DNA of 64,000 bases from an uncultured Clostridia bacterium. GTDB lineage: Bacteria; Bacillota; Clostridia; Christensenellales; Borkfalkiaceae. The notes beneath the pieces were generated by a model. It was not told the origin of the DNA and searched no databases. It was given only the letters and a program-made list of their open reading frames with translations. Where the stretch lies: the NCBI GenBank assembly GCA_947624005.1, contig CANQHV010000002.1:140373-204372 (forward strand), given 5' to 3'. Positions 23,519 to 32,527 of this stretch are shown here, piece after piece. Every line of letters begins with the position of its first letter. The first letter of the stretch is position 1. Made by a program: the position numbers and the translations under genes.

Positions 23519-24172
23519 ATGGAAGATTATCAACAGGAAAAAACATCTACAGACGACGAAAGTACTCCGTCGGCCACAGTAAGCAACGATAAACCAGAAA
23601 AAAAAGAGCGCGAGAAAAAAAACGTAAAGAAAAAGCGCCCCCCGGCATGGCTTACCTGGGGGCTTTTCGTGCTTTTTCTTTCGTTTGCGCTTACCGTGCT
23701 TTTCAGCTTTCTTACCGAAATCGCAATAACCGAAAACAGCCCCGCGTTTGTATGCGTAATCGTGCTTTTTGTTCTTCTTATTTTGAATATAAGTTGCGAT
23801 ATTCTCGCGAACGCCATAATTTCCTGCAAAGCGGACGCTTTTCATGCTATGGCTTCGAATAAAATACGCGGCTCGAAGAGGGCGGTGACTTTTTGCCGCA
23901 ACGCCTCGAAACTCGGAAGTATTTTCGCTGACGTTATAGGCGATATCTGCGGTATTGTCAGCGGTGCGGCGGGCGCGGCGCTTGCGATTATCATAGCGGC
24001 GGGCGGAGGAAGTACGATAGAACTTATTTCCGCAATAGGCGTGAGCGCGGTTATAGGCGCACTGACGGTCGGCGGCAAAGCAATGTTTAAACCTTTTGCC
24101 ATCAAATACAGCAAAGGCATAGTGTTCGGATTTGCCAAATTTACCACCCTGTTTATAAGGGAAAAGAAATAA
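23519..24172 (+). CDS. oapA: OLE-associated membrane protein OapA
   Basis: 217 residues from the ATG at 23519 (a frame extended into the terminator is rejected). A charged, Lys/Glu-rich N-terminal tail (1-42) is followed by two membrane helices (about 44-66 and 77-100), a basic loop SNKIRGSKRAVTF, and two more helices (about 139-163 and 168-190). OapA homologues bind OLE RNA and hold it at the membrane; in Halalkalibacterium halodurans the complex matters for cold, short-chain alcohol and Mg2+ stress. Databases sometimes call such genes CorB transporters, which this is not. No ribosome site precedes the ATG (TTTAAAAAAGCTT), directly after the RNA's terminator. The last base of the stop is the first base of the dxs ATG. 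Confidence 0.8.
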   Translation: MEDYQQEKTSTDDESTPSATVSNDKPEKKEREKKNVKKKRPPAWLTWGLFVLFLSFALTVLFSFLTEIAITENSPAFVCVIVLFVLLILNISCDILANAIISCKADAFHAMASNKIRGSKRAVTFCRNASKLGSIFADVIGDICGIVSGAAGAALAIIIAAGGGSTIELISAIGVSAVIGALTVGGKAMFKPFAIKYSKGIVFGFAKFTTLFIREKK

Positions 24173-25905
24173 TGCTTGAAGATATAACCGACGTAAAAAT
24201 AAAAAATTCAAGCCTTGAACAGCTTAAAGAATTGGCGGAAGAGGCGCGGCAAAAGATTATTTCCACCGTAATGAAAAGCGGCGGTCACCTTTCGTCTAAC
24301 CTCGGAATGGTCGAATTGACTATTGCGTTGCACTACGTTTTCGATTTTCCGCGCGATAAGGTGATTTTCGACGTCGGGCATCAATGCTATACGCATAAAT
24401 TGCTTTCGGGGCGTTACGATAAGTTCGATTCGATACGTCAATTCGGCGGAATTTCGGGGTTTCCGAAGCGCGAAGAAAGCGAGTTTGACTGCTATAATAC
24501 GGGACACGCGGGAACTTCCGTTTCCGCGGCGCTCGGTATTGCCAAGGCGCGCGACGTCAAGGGCGAGGATTTTGCGGTTATCGCCGTAATAGGCGACGGT
24601 TCTTTCAATAACGGACTTATTTACGAAGCTTTTAACAGCCTGCGCCTTTTAAATACCCACATTCTGGTGATTTTGAACGACAACGGAATGTCTATCGCGC
24701 CCACTGTAGGCAGTATGCACGAATACCTCGAAATTTTAAGCGAAAATATCGAACAGAAGCAAAAACGCGACCGCCACGCGAAAATTTTCGAAAGATTCGG
24801 TTTTAAATACGACGGCGTTTATAACGGCAACGACCTCGGCGAGATGATTGACAAATTGACCGAAATCAAAGAACGGCTGAAAACAGAATCGGTTATTCTT
24901 CACGTCGCGACAAAAAAGGGCAAAGGGTATGCTTTCTGCGAGGAAAATCCCGAAATTACCCACGGCATTTCTGCTTGCGGAAGCAATGGAATTTGCGAAT
25001 ATTCCTCGGTTTTGGGCAAAAAACTCGTTGAAATGGCAAAAAACGACGATAAAATCGTCGCCGTAACTGCGGCGATGACTTCGAGCTTGGGGCTTTCGGA
25101 ATTTTTTGAAAAGTATCCCGAACGCTCGGTAGACGTGGGAATCTGCGAAGAACACGCGACTATACTTTGCGCTTCTATGGCGGCGCAGGGTATGAAGCCG
25201 TATTACGCCGTTTATTCGACTTTTTTGCAGCGTTCGTTTGACGAAATTGTTATAGATATTTGCAGTCAGAACTTGCCCGTGACAATTTGTATCGACCGCG
25301 CGGGCGTATCGGGTGCGGACGGCGAAACCCATCAGGGCGTTTTCGACCTGTCGTTTTTAAGTATGATTCCCAATCTTACGATTGCCGTTCCCAAAGACGT
25401 TGCGGAGTTCGAAAGAATGCTTGAATTCAGCGCGACGTTTAACGCGCCGCTTGCAATAAGATACCCGCGCGCGGGCAGAAAAGTATTCCGAGAAAAATCC
25501 GAAATCGTTTCGGGCAAGTGGGAAACTCTGAAAAAGGGCGGCGGAAAATATGCGATTCTGGCTTGCGGCGAGCGTGCGATAACCTTGGCGTTGAAAGCTT
25601 CGAAAGTCCTCGGCGAAAGTAAAATTGAAGTATCGGTCGTCAACGCAAGGTTTGTAAAACCGCTTGACGAAGAGCTTTTGTCCGAGCTTAAAGAAAGCGT
25701 GGTAATAACGGTAGAAGATAACGTTCTGATAGGCGGATTCGGCGCGCTGGTTGCGGCATATCTTTCCGAAAGCGGCAAAATAGTCAAAAATTTTGCATTT
25801 CCCGACAAGTTTATACCGCAGGGCGGAATTTCGGAACTTATGGAAAATTTCGGGTTAAGCAGTGAAAACATCGTCGGTTACATATTGAAAAATGAGAATA
25901 GATAA
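24172..25905 (+). CDS. dxs: 1-deoxy-D-xylulose-5-phosphate synthase
   Basis: 577 residues, about 40 shorter than the E. coli enzyme because of a reduced central loop. Thiamine-diphosphate motifs are intact: VGHQCYTHKLLSG, then IGDGSFNNGLIYEAFN with the Mg2+-binding residues, and in the second domain CEEHATILCASMAAQGMKP, YSTFLQRSFDEIV and DRAGVSGADGETHQGVFD. It condenses pyruvate with glyceraldehyde-3-phosphate in the first step of the MEP isoprenoid pathway; ispA and ispH are in the same window. It overlaps tlyA by 14 bases. Confidence 0.97.
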   Translation: MLEDITDVKIKNSSLEQLKELAEEARQKIISTVMKSGGHLSSNLGMVELTIALHYVFDFPRDKVIFDVGHQCYTHKLLSGRYDKFDSIRQFGGISGFPKREESEFDCYNTGHAGTSVSAALGIAKARDVKGEDFAVIAVIGDGSFNNGLIYEAFNSLRLLNTHILVILNDNGMSIAPTVGSMHEYLEILSENIEQKQKRDRHAKIFERFGFKYDGVYNGNDLGEMIDKLTEIKERLKTESVILHVATKKGKGYAFCEENPEITHGISACGSNGICEYSSVLGKKLVEMAKNDDKIVAVTAAMTSSLGLSEFFEKYPERSVDVGICEEHATILCASMAAQGMKPYYAVYSTFLQRSFDEIVIDICSQNLPVTICIDRAGVSGADGETHQGVFDLSFLSMIPNLTIAVPKDVAEFERMLEFSATFNAPLAIRYPRAGRKVFREKSEIVSGKWETLKKGGGKYAILACGERAITLALKASKVLGESKIEVSVVNARFVKPLDEELLSELKESVVITVEDNVLIGGFGALVAAYLSESGKIVKNFAFPDKFIPQGGISELMENFGLSSENIVGYILKNENR

Positions 25906-26647
25906 ATACGTTGCCGACAAATTCCGCTCGCGCACGCAAGCCGCCGAAGCGGTGGAAAAGGGGCTTGTTACCGTAAACGGTAAGCCCGTTGCGCCTTCGT
26001 ATGAAGTTAAAGACGGCGATAAAATCGAAATCTCCCGTCCCGAAGTTTCGTTTGTGTCGGCGGGAGGCTATAAGCTCGACAAAGCTTTACGCGAATTCGG
26101 CTTTTCGGTAAAAGACAAAGTTTTTGCGGATATCGGAGCGAGTACGGGCGGCTTTACCGATTGCCTTTTTCAGCACGGCGCGAAAAAAGTGTACTGCATA
26201 GACGTAGGGGAAAGCCAGCTTGACGAAAGCCTTAAAGATAAAAATATCGTAGTTATAGATAAATTTAATGCGCGCAATATTGAAAAATCGTTGTTTTGCG
26301 AAGTACTATGCGGCGTAGTAATCGACGTTAGTTTTATTTCATTGACTTACATTCTGGGCGGCGTTTCTTATGTTTTGGAAGCGGGTGCAAGCGTGCTTGC
26401 GTTGATTAAGCCGCAGTTTGAATGCGATTGCAAAAACGTAGGGAAAAACGGCGTTGTACGCGATAAAAATATTAGGTTGCGGGCTATAAATAAGATTTAT
26501 GATTTCGCCGCAGGTTGCGACCTTGCTCCCGTACAGCTTTGTAACGCGCCGATTGTGGCGGGAAAGAATCTCGAATATGTAATCCGCCTTGAAAAGGGCG
26601 GCAAAGCCGTTGACAGACGGGAACTGTTAAAGTCCGTAAAATTATAA
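25892..26647 (+). CDS. tlyA: TlyA-family rRNA (2'-O) methyltransferase
   Basis: 251 residues. An N-terminal S4 RNA-binding domain (MRIDKYVADKF...VNGKPV) precedes an FtsJ-like methyltransferase domain with the SAM loop FADIGASTGGFTDCLFQHGA (about 84-103) and the catalytic-region IDVSFISLTYIL, and a KPQFECD motif. TlyA proteins methylate cytidines in 16S and/or 23S rRNA, affecting capreomycin sensitivity; Firmicutes homologues (YqxC) occupy this operon position. The palindrome half AGTACTATGC at 26302-26311 lies inside the gene. Confidence 0.94.
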   Translation: MRIDKYVADKFRSRTQAAEAVEKGLVTVNGKPVAPSYEVKDGDKIEISRPEVSFVSAGGYKLDKALREFGFSVKDKVFADIGASTGGFTDCLFQHGAKKVYCIDVGESQLDESLKDKNIVVIDKFNARNIEKSLFCEVLCGVVIDVSFISLTYILGGVSYVLEAGASVLALIKPQFECDCKNVGKNGVVRDKNIRLRAINKIYDFAAGCDLAPVQLCNAPIVAGKNLEYVIRLEKGGKAVDRRELLKSVKL

Positions 26648-26714
26648 AATTTACGGACTTTTTATTGCATAATTATAGATTTAGCTGTATAATATTTGTG
26701 TTTGAGAGGGAAAA

Positions 26715-27524
26715 ATGCAGTTCGGCGTATATTACAACAAAAATTACATAAACGATAACCGCTTGTATCTCGAAAAAATCAGGTCGTTTATCGAACAGCG
26801 CGGATTTGCTTTCCGTGAAGTGAATAACGCTTCGGATTTAGACGGGCTTGACGTTCTGTTTGTGCTCGGCGGCGACGGCACCATTTTAAATGTCGCCGCG
26901 GAGTGTGCGAAGCGTTCGGTTAAAATTATGGGAATAAATTACGGACACGTCGGTTTTTTGGCCGAATTCGAACAATCCCGACTTGACGACGCGCTGAAAC
27001 TTGTTTGCGACGGTAATTTCAAAACTCAGAAGAGAAGTATGCTTAATATCAGTTACGGCGGGAAAGAGTTTCTCGCGTTAAACGATTTGGTCGTTCAACG
27101 CGGAACTTGCGGAACGGATTTTTCGAATACCGTTGAAATCCGCGCCGAAATAGACGGTTCGCTTGTGGATAATTTTACCGCCGACGGAATAATCGTAAGT
27201 ACGCCCACGGGTTCGACGGCGTATTCGCTTTCCGCGGGCGGTTCGGTGCTTACTCCCGACATATCCGCATTTATTATGACCCCGATTTGCGCCCATTCGT
27301 TACATTCGCGCCCCGTCGTGTACAGCGACAATTCGGTTTTGGATATTTATGCCGTTTCCGCAAAAAAGCAGTTGAATATCGTCGTGGACGGCGTTGTTTC
27401 GGGCAGTCTGAACGCGGGGGAGCGCGTAAGGGTGCAAAAGTCGCGGTATTTCGTCGAATTTATAAGCTCGGACAAAAATTTTTTCGGCGAGTTGCTGTTA
27501 AAGCTGAATAAATGGAGCAGATGA
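26715..27524 (+). CDS. nadK: NAD kinase
   Basis: 269 residues with GAGAGGG before the ATG. The family motifs are the GGDGTILNVA loop (about 58-67), NDLVVQRG, the TADGIIVSTPTGSTAYSLSAGG signature and TPICAHSLHSRPVV. It phosphorylates NAD to NADP using ATP or polyphosphate. Its stop overlaps the start region of argR (ATGA). Confidence 0.97.
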   Translation: MQFGVYYNKNYINDNRLYLEKIRSFIEQRGFAFREVNNASDLDGLDVLFVLGGDGTILNVAAECAKRSVKIMGINYGHVGFLAEFEQSRLDDALKLVCDGNFKTQKRSMLNISYGGKEFLALNDLVVQRGTCGTDFSNTVEIRAEIDGSLVDNFTADGIIVSTPTGSTAYSLSAGGSVLTPDISAFIMTPICAHSLHSRPVVYSDNSVLDIYAVSAKKQLNIVVDGVVSGSLNAGERVRVQKSRYFVEFISSDKNFFGELLLKLNKWSR

Positions 27525-27970
27525 TGCAAAGAAATAAACGACAACAGGCAATTCTCGAAATAATAGCACGCAAAGAGATAGATACGCAGGAAGAACTGTG
27601 CGCTGAACTCAACCGACTTAATTTCAATGTCACGCAAGCTACGATTTCGCGCGACGTAAACGATTTGCGGCTTTGTAAGGTTGCGGGTTCTGTAAAAAAG
27701 TACAGGTACGCCTGCCTTGACGTTGACGGCGAGGCGGGAAAAATGAAAAATCTGTTCCGCGAATGCGTTACGGGAATAGATTTTGCAAATAACCTTATTG
27801 TGATAAAGACTATGCGCGGAAACGCAAATACGGCGGGCGCGTTTGTCGATTCGCTTGGTATAAGCGAAATAATAGGTAGCGTTGCGGGCGACGACACGCT
27901 TTTGATTGTGGTTGATAGCAACGAGCATACGCCGCCGATAGCCGACAGCCTGCGCGAGTATATTAAATAG
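27524..27970 (+). CDS. argR: Arginine repressor
   Basis: 148 residues from the ATG at 27524, six bases after a GGAG; starts at 27512 or 27521 are possible. The N-terminal winged helix (QQAILEIIARKEIDTQEELCAELNR, then VTQATISRDVNDLRLCKV) is the ArgR/AhrC DNA-binding domain, and the C-terminal part NTAGAFVDSLGISEIIGSVAGDDTLLIVV is the hexamer and arginine-binding domain. It regulates arginine synthesis and catabolism; in Firmicutes it sits between nadK or tlyA and recN as here. Confidence 0.95.
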   Translation: MQRNKRQQAILEIIARKEIDTQEELCAELNRLNFNVTQATISRDVNDLRLCKVAGSVKKYRYACLDVDGEAGKMKNLFRECVTGIDFANNLIVIKTMRGNANTAGAFVDSLGISEIIGSVAGDDTLLIVVDSNEHTPPIADSLREYIK

Positions 27971-27984
27971 TTTAAGGCGATTAA

Positions 27985-29664
27985 ATGTTATCGAGATTAT
28001 ACATAAAAAATATTGCGCTTATAAGCGAAGCGGACATAGAATTCTGCGACAGACTTAACGTTTTGTCGGGCGAAACGGGTTCGGGCAAATCGGTCATTCT
28101 CGACTCGATTAATTTCGTACTTGGCTCGAAAGCGGACAAAACTATGATACGCCACGGCGAAACCGAGGCGCAGGTGCGTGCGGAATTTACCGTTTCGGCA
28201 GATTCTCCCGCCGCAAAAGCTCTCGAAGAATACGATATCGAGTGCGACGGCGATATTATAATAACCCGCAAATTCAATGCGGACGGCAAGGGCGCGATAA
28301 AAGTAAACGGCAATGCCGTGACCGCGGCGATGCTTAAAAATCTTACGCAAAAACTTGTTGACGTCCACGGGCAGAGCGAGCACTTTTTTTTACTGAACGA
28401 AGATAACCAACTTAACGTAATCGACGGGCTTCTTGACGGTGGCGCGGCGGGAATTAAGGGCGATATCGCAAAAATTTTAGCCGAAAAGCGCGAAATCAAA
28501 TCGAAAATCGCCGAACTCGGCGGGAACGAAAGCGAGCGCGAGCGCACCCTCGATTTGCTTAAATACCAGATTAACGAAATCGAATCCGCAGGCGTGAAAG
28601 AGGGCGAGTTCGAAGCTTTGAAAGCAAGGCAGAACGTATTGAATAACGTCGAACGCATTATGACGGCGTTGAACGCCGCAAAAAATCTGCTTGATGCGGA
28701 CGGTGGCTGTTGCGACGGGCTTGCTTCGGCCGCAAGGTGCATTGACGGCGTGTCGGACGTGGGCGACGAATATGCGCAGATTTTAACGCGACTTGAAAGT
28801 TTAAGCACCGAAGCTTCGGATATTTCCGAAACCATAACGGATTTGGCGGAAAATTTATCGTACGACGAGGGTGAAGCACAGACCATAGACGAAAGATTGT
28901 CGCTTTTAAAGGGTCTGATGAAGAAATACGGCGCCGACGAAGCCGGGATTATCGCGTTTGCCGATAATGCGAAAGCGAAGTACGAAACGCTTTCGGACGC
29001 CGCCGCCGCGATTGAAAAATACGCCAAAGACCTTGAAAAGTGCAACGAAAATATTTTTGCGCTTTGCAAAAAACTTACAAAAGCGAGAAAAGACGCGGCG
29101 CGCGCGTTCTGTTCGGGGGTAGAAAGCGAACTTAAATCTTTGAATATCCCGAACGCGAAGTTCGAAGTAAAATTTGCAGATTACGACGAAAATACGGCAA
29201 ACCTCAATTCGCCGAACGGCGCTGATAAGGTTAGTTTCGAATTTTCCGCAAACAAAGGCGAGCCGCTGAAACCGCTGAATAAAGTTATTAGCGGCGGCGA
29301 AATGAGCAGGTTTATGCTTGCGATAAAGACGAGGCTTAAAGGTCTGAACGGCATATCGACTTATATTTTCGACGAAATAGACGCGGGGATAAGCGGTTTT
29401 ACCGCAAAAACCGTCGCCGATAAGTTCGTAAAAATTTCCGACTCGACGCAGATAATCGCCGTGTCGCACCTGCCGCAGGTCTGCGCGGCAAGCGACAGCC
29501 AATACCTTATATATAAATGTGAAGAGGGCGGCAAAACGCTTACGAAAGTAAAGCGGCTGACCGCCGAGGAGAAAATAGACGAAATCGTGCGGCTTACGGG
29601 TAACGTAAAATCTGCGGCGGCGCGCGAAAACGCCATAGAACTTATTAAACAATTCGAAAAATAA
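27985..29664 (+). CDS. recN: DNA repair ATPase RecN
   Basis: 559 residues, normal length. SMC-like layout: N-terminal Walker A GETGSGKSVILDSI (about 29-42), a long central coiled coil, and a C-terminal half with the ABC signature VISGGEMSRFMLAI, Walker B TYIFDEIDAGISG and the switch His in VSHLPQVCA. RecN acts at double-strand breaks. No LexA-like box was seen before it; it is transcribed from upstream with argR. A strong terminator follows. Confidence 0.97.
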   Translation: MLSRLYIKNIALISEADIEFCDRLNVLSGETGSGKSVILDSINFVLGSKADKTMIRHGETEAQVRAEFTVSADSPAAKALEEYDIECDGDIIITRKFNADGKGAIKVNGNAVTAAMLKNLTQKLVDVHGQSEHFFLLNEDNQLNVIDGLLDGGAAGIKGDIAKILAEKREIKSKIAELGGNESERERTLDLLKYQINEIESAGVKEGEFEALKARQNVLNNVERIMTALNAAKNLLDADGGCCDGLASAARCIDGVSDVGDEYAQILTRLESLSTEASDISETITDLAENLSYDEGEAQTIDERLSLLKGLMKKYGADEAGIIAFADNAKAKYETLSDAAAAIEKYAKDLEKCNENIFALCKKLTKARKDAARAFCSGVESELKSLNIPNAKFEVKFADYDENTANLNSPNGADKVSFEFSANKGEPLKPLNKVISGGEMSRFMLAIKTRLKGLNGISTYIFDEIDAGISGFTAKTVADKFVKISDSTQIIAVSHLPQVCAASDSQYLIYKCEEGGKTLTKVKRLTAEEKIDEIVRLTGNVKSAAARENAIELIKQFEK

Positions 29665-29690
29665 ACGGAGGTAAAACGCCTCCGTTTTTT
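29663..29690 (+). terminator. Terminator after recN
   Basis: Stem AAACGGAGG (29663-29671) with CCTCCGTTT (29679-29687), followed by TTT, closing the nusB-recN series. Confidence 0.85.
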
Positions 29691-29727
29691 GTATAATTCA
29701 ACTTTCGTTGCACACAATACTTTTGTT

Positions 29728-30744
29728 ATGTTTAAGACAAAAAAAGTATTAAAAGCTTTGCTTTTATTTGCGCTTGTTGTATTGTGCGTAATGTCTGCTA
29801 CGCCGTTTACGGTATCGGCGGACGAAAATTCGCTGTATTTGGGCGGTTTTCCCGCGGGTTTTATACTTAACACTACGACGGTTGAAGTTATAGGGATTTG
29901 CGACGTAATGACGGAGGACGGAATGGTTTCGCCCGCCCGCGAAAGCGGAATCAGAACGGGCGACGTCATAGATAAAATCAACGGCGAAGAGGTCAATAAA
30001 ACTTCTGATATCAATTCCATTCTGGCAAAAGATTACAAGGATTTCGTTTTAAGCGTAATCCGCGGCGACGAACAGCTGTCAATCGAGGTGAATCCTGTTA
30101 AGGAACTGACCTCGGGCGGCAAAAGAATAGGCGTTTTGGTAAAAGACAGCATTAACGGCGTGGGTACGGTAACTTATATCGACCGCGCGGCAGGCAAATT
30201 TGCCTCGCTCGGACATCCCGTAACCGACGGCAACAATAAAATTGTCGAAATTAACGGCGGCAGTATATACGGTTGTATGATTTACGACGTTAAAAAGGGA
30301 GTAAGAGGTACGCCCGGCGAACTGAAAGGGGCGTTCGAAAACGGTAATATGATAGGCAAAGCGGCGATTAACTGCGAATGCGGCGTTTTCGGCGACATAT
30401 CGAGCGAAACCGATTACTCGAAACTTATAAAGGTGCGTAAAGGCAGTATCGACGACGTAAAAATAGGTACGGCGTATATATACACGACATTGAACGGAAA
30501 CACGCCGAAGCAATATAAAATTTCTATAGCAAAGGTTGACAAAGGCAATAAGGACAACAGAAATTTCGTAATCAAAATCGACGACGACGAAATTATCGAA
30601 AAGGCGGGAGGCATAGTTCAGGGAATGAGCGGCAGCCCGATAGTGCAGGACGGCAAGCTTATAGGTGCGGTTACTCACGTATTTATAAACGACCCTACCC
30701 GCGGGTTCGGTATTTCCGTAGATAAAATGCTCGGTTCATATTAA
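29728..30744 (+). CDS. spoIVB: SpoIVB serine peptidase
   Basis: 338 residues from the ATG at 29728. A membrane anchor (about 7-27) is followed by a PDZ domain (ESGIRTGDVIDKINGEEVNKTSDI) and the S55 peptidase domain with His in FASLGHPVTDG and the catalytic Ser in IVQGMSGSPIVQDG. SpoIVB is secreted from the forespore into the space between the membranes and starts the signal that activates sigma-K in the mother cell. The ATG has no ribosome site; its promoter should be a forespore (sigma F or G) one, which I cannot place with confidence. Confidence 0.95.
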   Translation: MFKTKKVLKALLLFALVVLCVMSATPFTVSADENSLYLGGFPAGFILNTTTVEVIGICDVMTEDGMVSPARESGIRTGDVIDKINGEEVNKTSDINSILAKDYKDFVLSVIRGDEQLSIEVNPVKELTSGGKRIGVLVKDSINGVGTVTYIDRAAGKFASLGHPVTDGNNKIVEINGGSIYGCMIYDVKKGVRGTPGELKGAFENGNMIGKAAINCECGVFGDISSETDYSKLIKVRKGSIDDVKIGTAYIYTTLNGNTPKQYKISIAKVDKGNKDNRNFVIKIDDDEIIEKAGGIVQGMSGSPIVQDGKLIGAVTHVFINDPTRGFGISVDKMLGSY

Positions 30745-30748
30745 TTTG

Positions 30749-30780
30749 AAATTCCTCATATAATTGTATATGAGGAATTT
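30749..30780. terminator. Hairpin after spoIVB, overlapping the next start codon
   Basis: A 14-bp perfect stem (30749-30762 with 30767-30780) with a 4-base loop. It has no U-tract on the plus strand (TTGTCG follows) and contains the ATG of the next gene (30770), so it may act on translation start as much as on termination. Confidence 0.5.
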
Positions 30781-31309
30781 GTCGTTTAACGGATTTAAAT
30801 ACGATAAGAAGTACCTTTATGCGTTTATTTTGACGGTTATTGCCGCATTTATATGTGGCATAGTACTATGTATAATAGTCGATAGTAGTATTTACTTTAA
30901 CAAATTTGCCCAAAATTACGTTTATTTTGTATATAACTTTAAAAACGGCAAGCTTATTTTTTCTCACGTTTTAAGCGAAGTTTTATACCTTTACGCCGTT
31001 TTTCTGATTGCTTATTTTTGTAAAATCAGATATTTTACTTTAATTATAGTTTTTTTAAAAAGCGTTTTTTTCGGACTTTACACCTGTATTCTTTTTACCG
31101 TCAGCTCGTTCGGCGGAGCTATGGTTGCAATTTTCGTATTTATTCCCACGTCGCTTGTTTCTCTTGCGCTGTGTTATTGCGCGGCGCAGTTCTGCAAATG
31201 TTTTAAGAACATTTCGTTTATTATTCCTATCATTTTTGCCGTTGCGGATACGGTTGTTCTGCTTATTTTGGTCAATCTTATATTCAGACTTGTCATTATA
31301 ATAGTATAG
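30770..31309 (+). CDS. spoIIM: Five-helix membrane protein, probable divergent SpoIIM
   Basis: 179 residues from the ATG at 30770. Five or six membrane helices with few charged residues. By eye it follows B. subtilis SpoIIM in topology and in spots: an early helix ending FICGIV, the FTLIIVFLKSVFFGLYTCILF segment (SpoIIM has a similar PxILIMVFLKGVVVGF run) and VFIPTSLVSLALCY. spoIIM often lies between spoIVB and dacF-scpA in Clostridia, the exact position here. SpoIIM works with SpoIID and SpoIIP in engulfment. Similarity is weak, so the symbol is tentative. The gene is AT-rich and contains the 14-bp palindrome at 30858. Confidence 0.45.
   Translation: MRNLSFNGFKYDKKYLYAFILTVIAAFICGIVLCIIVDSSIYFNKFAQNYVYFVYNFKNGKLIFSHVLSEVLYLYAVFLIAYFCKIRYFTLIIVFLKSVFFGLYTCILFTVSSFGGAMVAIFVFIPTSLVSLALCYCAAQFCKCFKNISFIIPIIFAVADTVVLLILVNLIFRLVIIIV
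30858..30871. repeat. Palindrome GCATAGTACTATG(C), best copy of a recurrent motif
   Basis: CATAGTACTATG (30859-30870) is a perfect 12-bp palindrome. Ten-base matches to AGTACTATGC or its complement also occur at 20711, 26302, 37276 and 55970, and an 8-base core CATAGTAC at 40958. Confidence 0.7.
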
Positions 31310-31337
31310 TTTTACTTAGTCGTGGCATACTAACGGT

Positions 31338-32498
31338 ATGAAAAAAGCTTTAATGATTATGGCTTGCGGTTTTGCGCTTGCCTCGGGCGCGGCGTTTGCG
31401 GGGCGCGAGTCCGTAAAAGCCGATACCGACGGTTTGGTTACAGGCTGTAAATCCGCATACCTTATGGATTACGATTCGGGCGAGTGCGTTTACTCACTGA
31501 ACGAAAACGAGCGTATGCCGATTGCAAGCGTTTGCAAGGTTATGACGCTTTCGCTTTGTTTGGAGGCTGTTCACGGCGGTAAACTGAATTTCGACGACAT
31601 AATTACGGTAAGCGAAAACGCGTCTTCGATGGGTGGTTCGCAGGTGTTTTTGGCAAGCGGGAGCGAGTATAAGCTTTCGGAACTTGTCAAAAGCATTATT
31701 GTATGTTCGGCAAACGACAGTTGCGTGGCGGTTGCGGAAGCCGTCGGCGGAAGCGAAAGTACGTTTGTTGCCGCTATGAATAAAAAAGCGGCGGAATTGG
31801 GCTGTAACGACACGTTATTTGCAAATTGCACGGGTTTGCCCAAAGAAACGCAGTATTCCTGCGCACACGACGTGGCTTTAATGTTCGGAAATCTTCTGCA
31901 ATACGAAGAATACTTCGATTTCAGTAAAATATGGCTTGAAGATTTCGAGCATCCCGACTCGCGGACCACGCGCATAACAAATACAAATAAACTTATAAGA
32001 CGTTATCCTGCGTGCGACGGCGGTAAAACGGGTTTCACCAACGAAGCGGGTTTCTGCCTTGCGGCGACGGCAAAAAAGGATAATCTCAGGTTTATTTCCG
32101 TTGTGCTTGGCGGCGATACAAGCGCAAACCGATTCGATTCGGCGGCGCGGCTGTTCGATTACGGGTTCGCAAATTACAGAAATAAGGTCGTTTTGGACCA
32201 AAACGTTACCTTAAACGACGATTTTGCCGTTCGCGGCGGTAAAAGCAAGTTTGTCGCCGTAAGACCCGCAAGAAACGTTTATATTTTCTCGAAAGCAGAC
32301 GAGGCTCCCAATGTGACGTACAACGTCAAAGCTTACGATATAAAGGCGCCGATTGCGGAAAATCAGACTGTCGGAAAAATTGAAGTATACAAAGACGGCG
32401 TACTTTGCGACGAGGTTGACGTAGTTGCGGCGGAAGCCGTGGAAAAAGCGGGTTTCAATGATTATCTTAAATACAATGCGGAAAATTGGGCGATTTAA
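31338..32498 (+). CDS. D-alanyl-D-alanine carboxypeptidase (PBP5/DacF family)
   Basis: 386 residues. A signal peptide (about 1-21) is followed by the penicillin-binding motifs: Ser64-x-x-Lys67 (PIASVCKVM), SAND for the SxN motif, and GGKTGFTNEAG for KTG. The C-terminal 90 residues form the usual PBP5 beta domain. It trims the terminal D-Ala from peptidoglycan stem peptides. In sporeformers the copy next to scpA is usually DacF, made in the forespore for cortex synthesis; a second paralogue lies at 36425. I keep the symbol open. Confidence 0.94.
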   Translation: MKKALMIMACGFALASGAAFAGRESVKADTDGLVTGCKSAYLMDYDSGECVYSLNENERMPIASVCKVMTLSLCLEAVHGGKLNFDDIITVSENASSMGGSQVFLASGSEYKLSELVKSIIVCSANDSCVAVAEAVGGSESTFVAAMNKKAAELGCNDTLFANCTGLPKETQYSCAHDVALMFGNLLQYEEYFDFSKIWLEDFEHPDSRTTRITNTNKLIRRYPACDGGKTGFTNEAGFCLAATAKKDNLRFISVVLGGDTSANRFDSAARLFDYGFANYRNKVVLDQNVTLNDDFAVRGGKSKFVAVRPARNVYIFSKADEAPNVTYNVKAYDIKAPIAENQTVGKIEVYKDGVLCDEVDVVAAEAVEKAGFNDYLKYNAENWAI

Positions 32499-32527
32499 GG
32501 TCCGATAAGTACAATTTCAATATTTTG

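Noticed and set aside
23519..24172. oapA read as a CorB-type Mg2+/Co2+ transporter
   Set aside because: Four helices only, no CNNM core or CBS domains; gene position next to the OLE-type RNA fits OapA.
29690..29727. Sigma-F/G promoter for spoIVB (GTATA ... CAATAC)
   Set aside because: Partial match only, and it would start transcription almost at the ATG; not strong enough to annotate.
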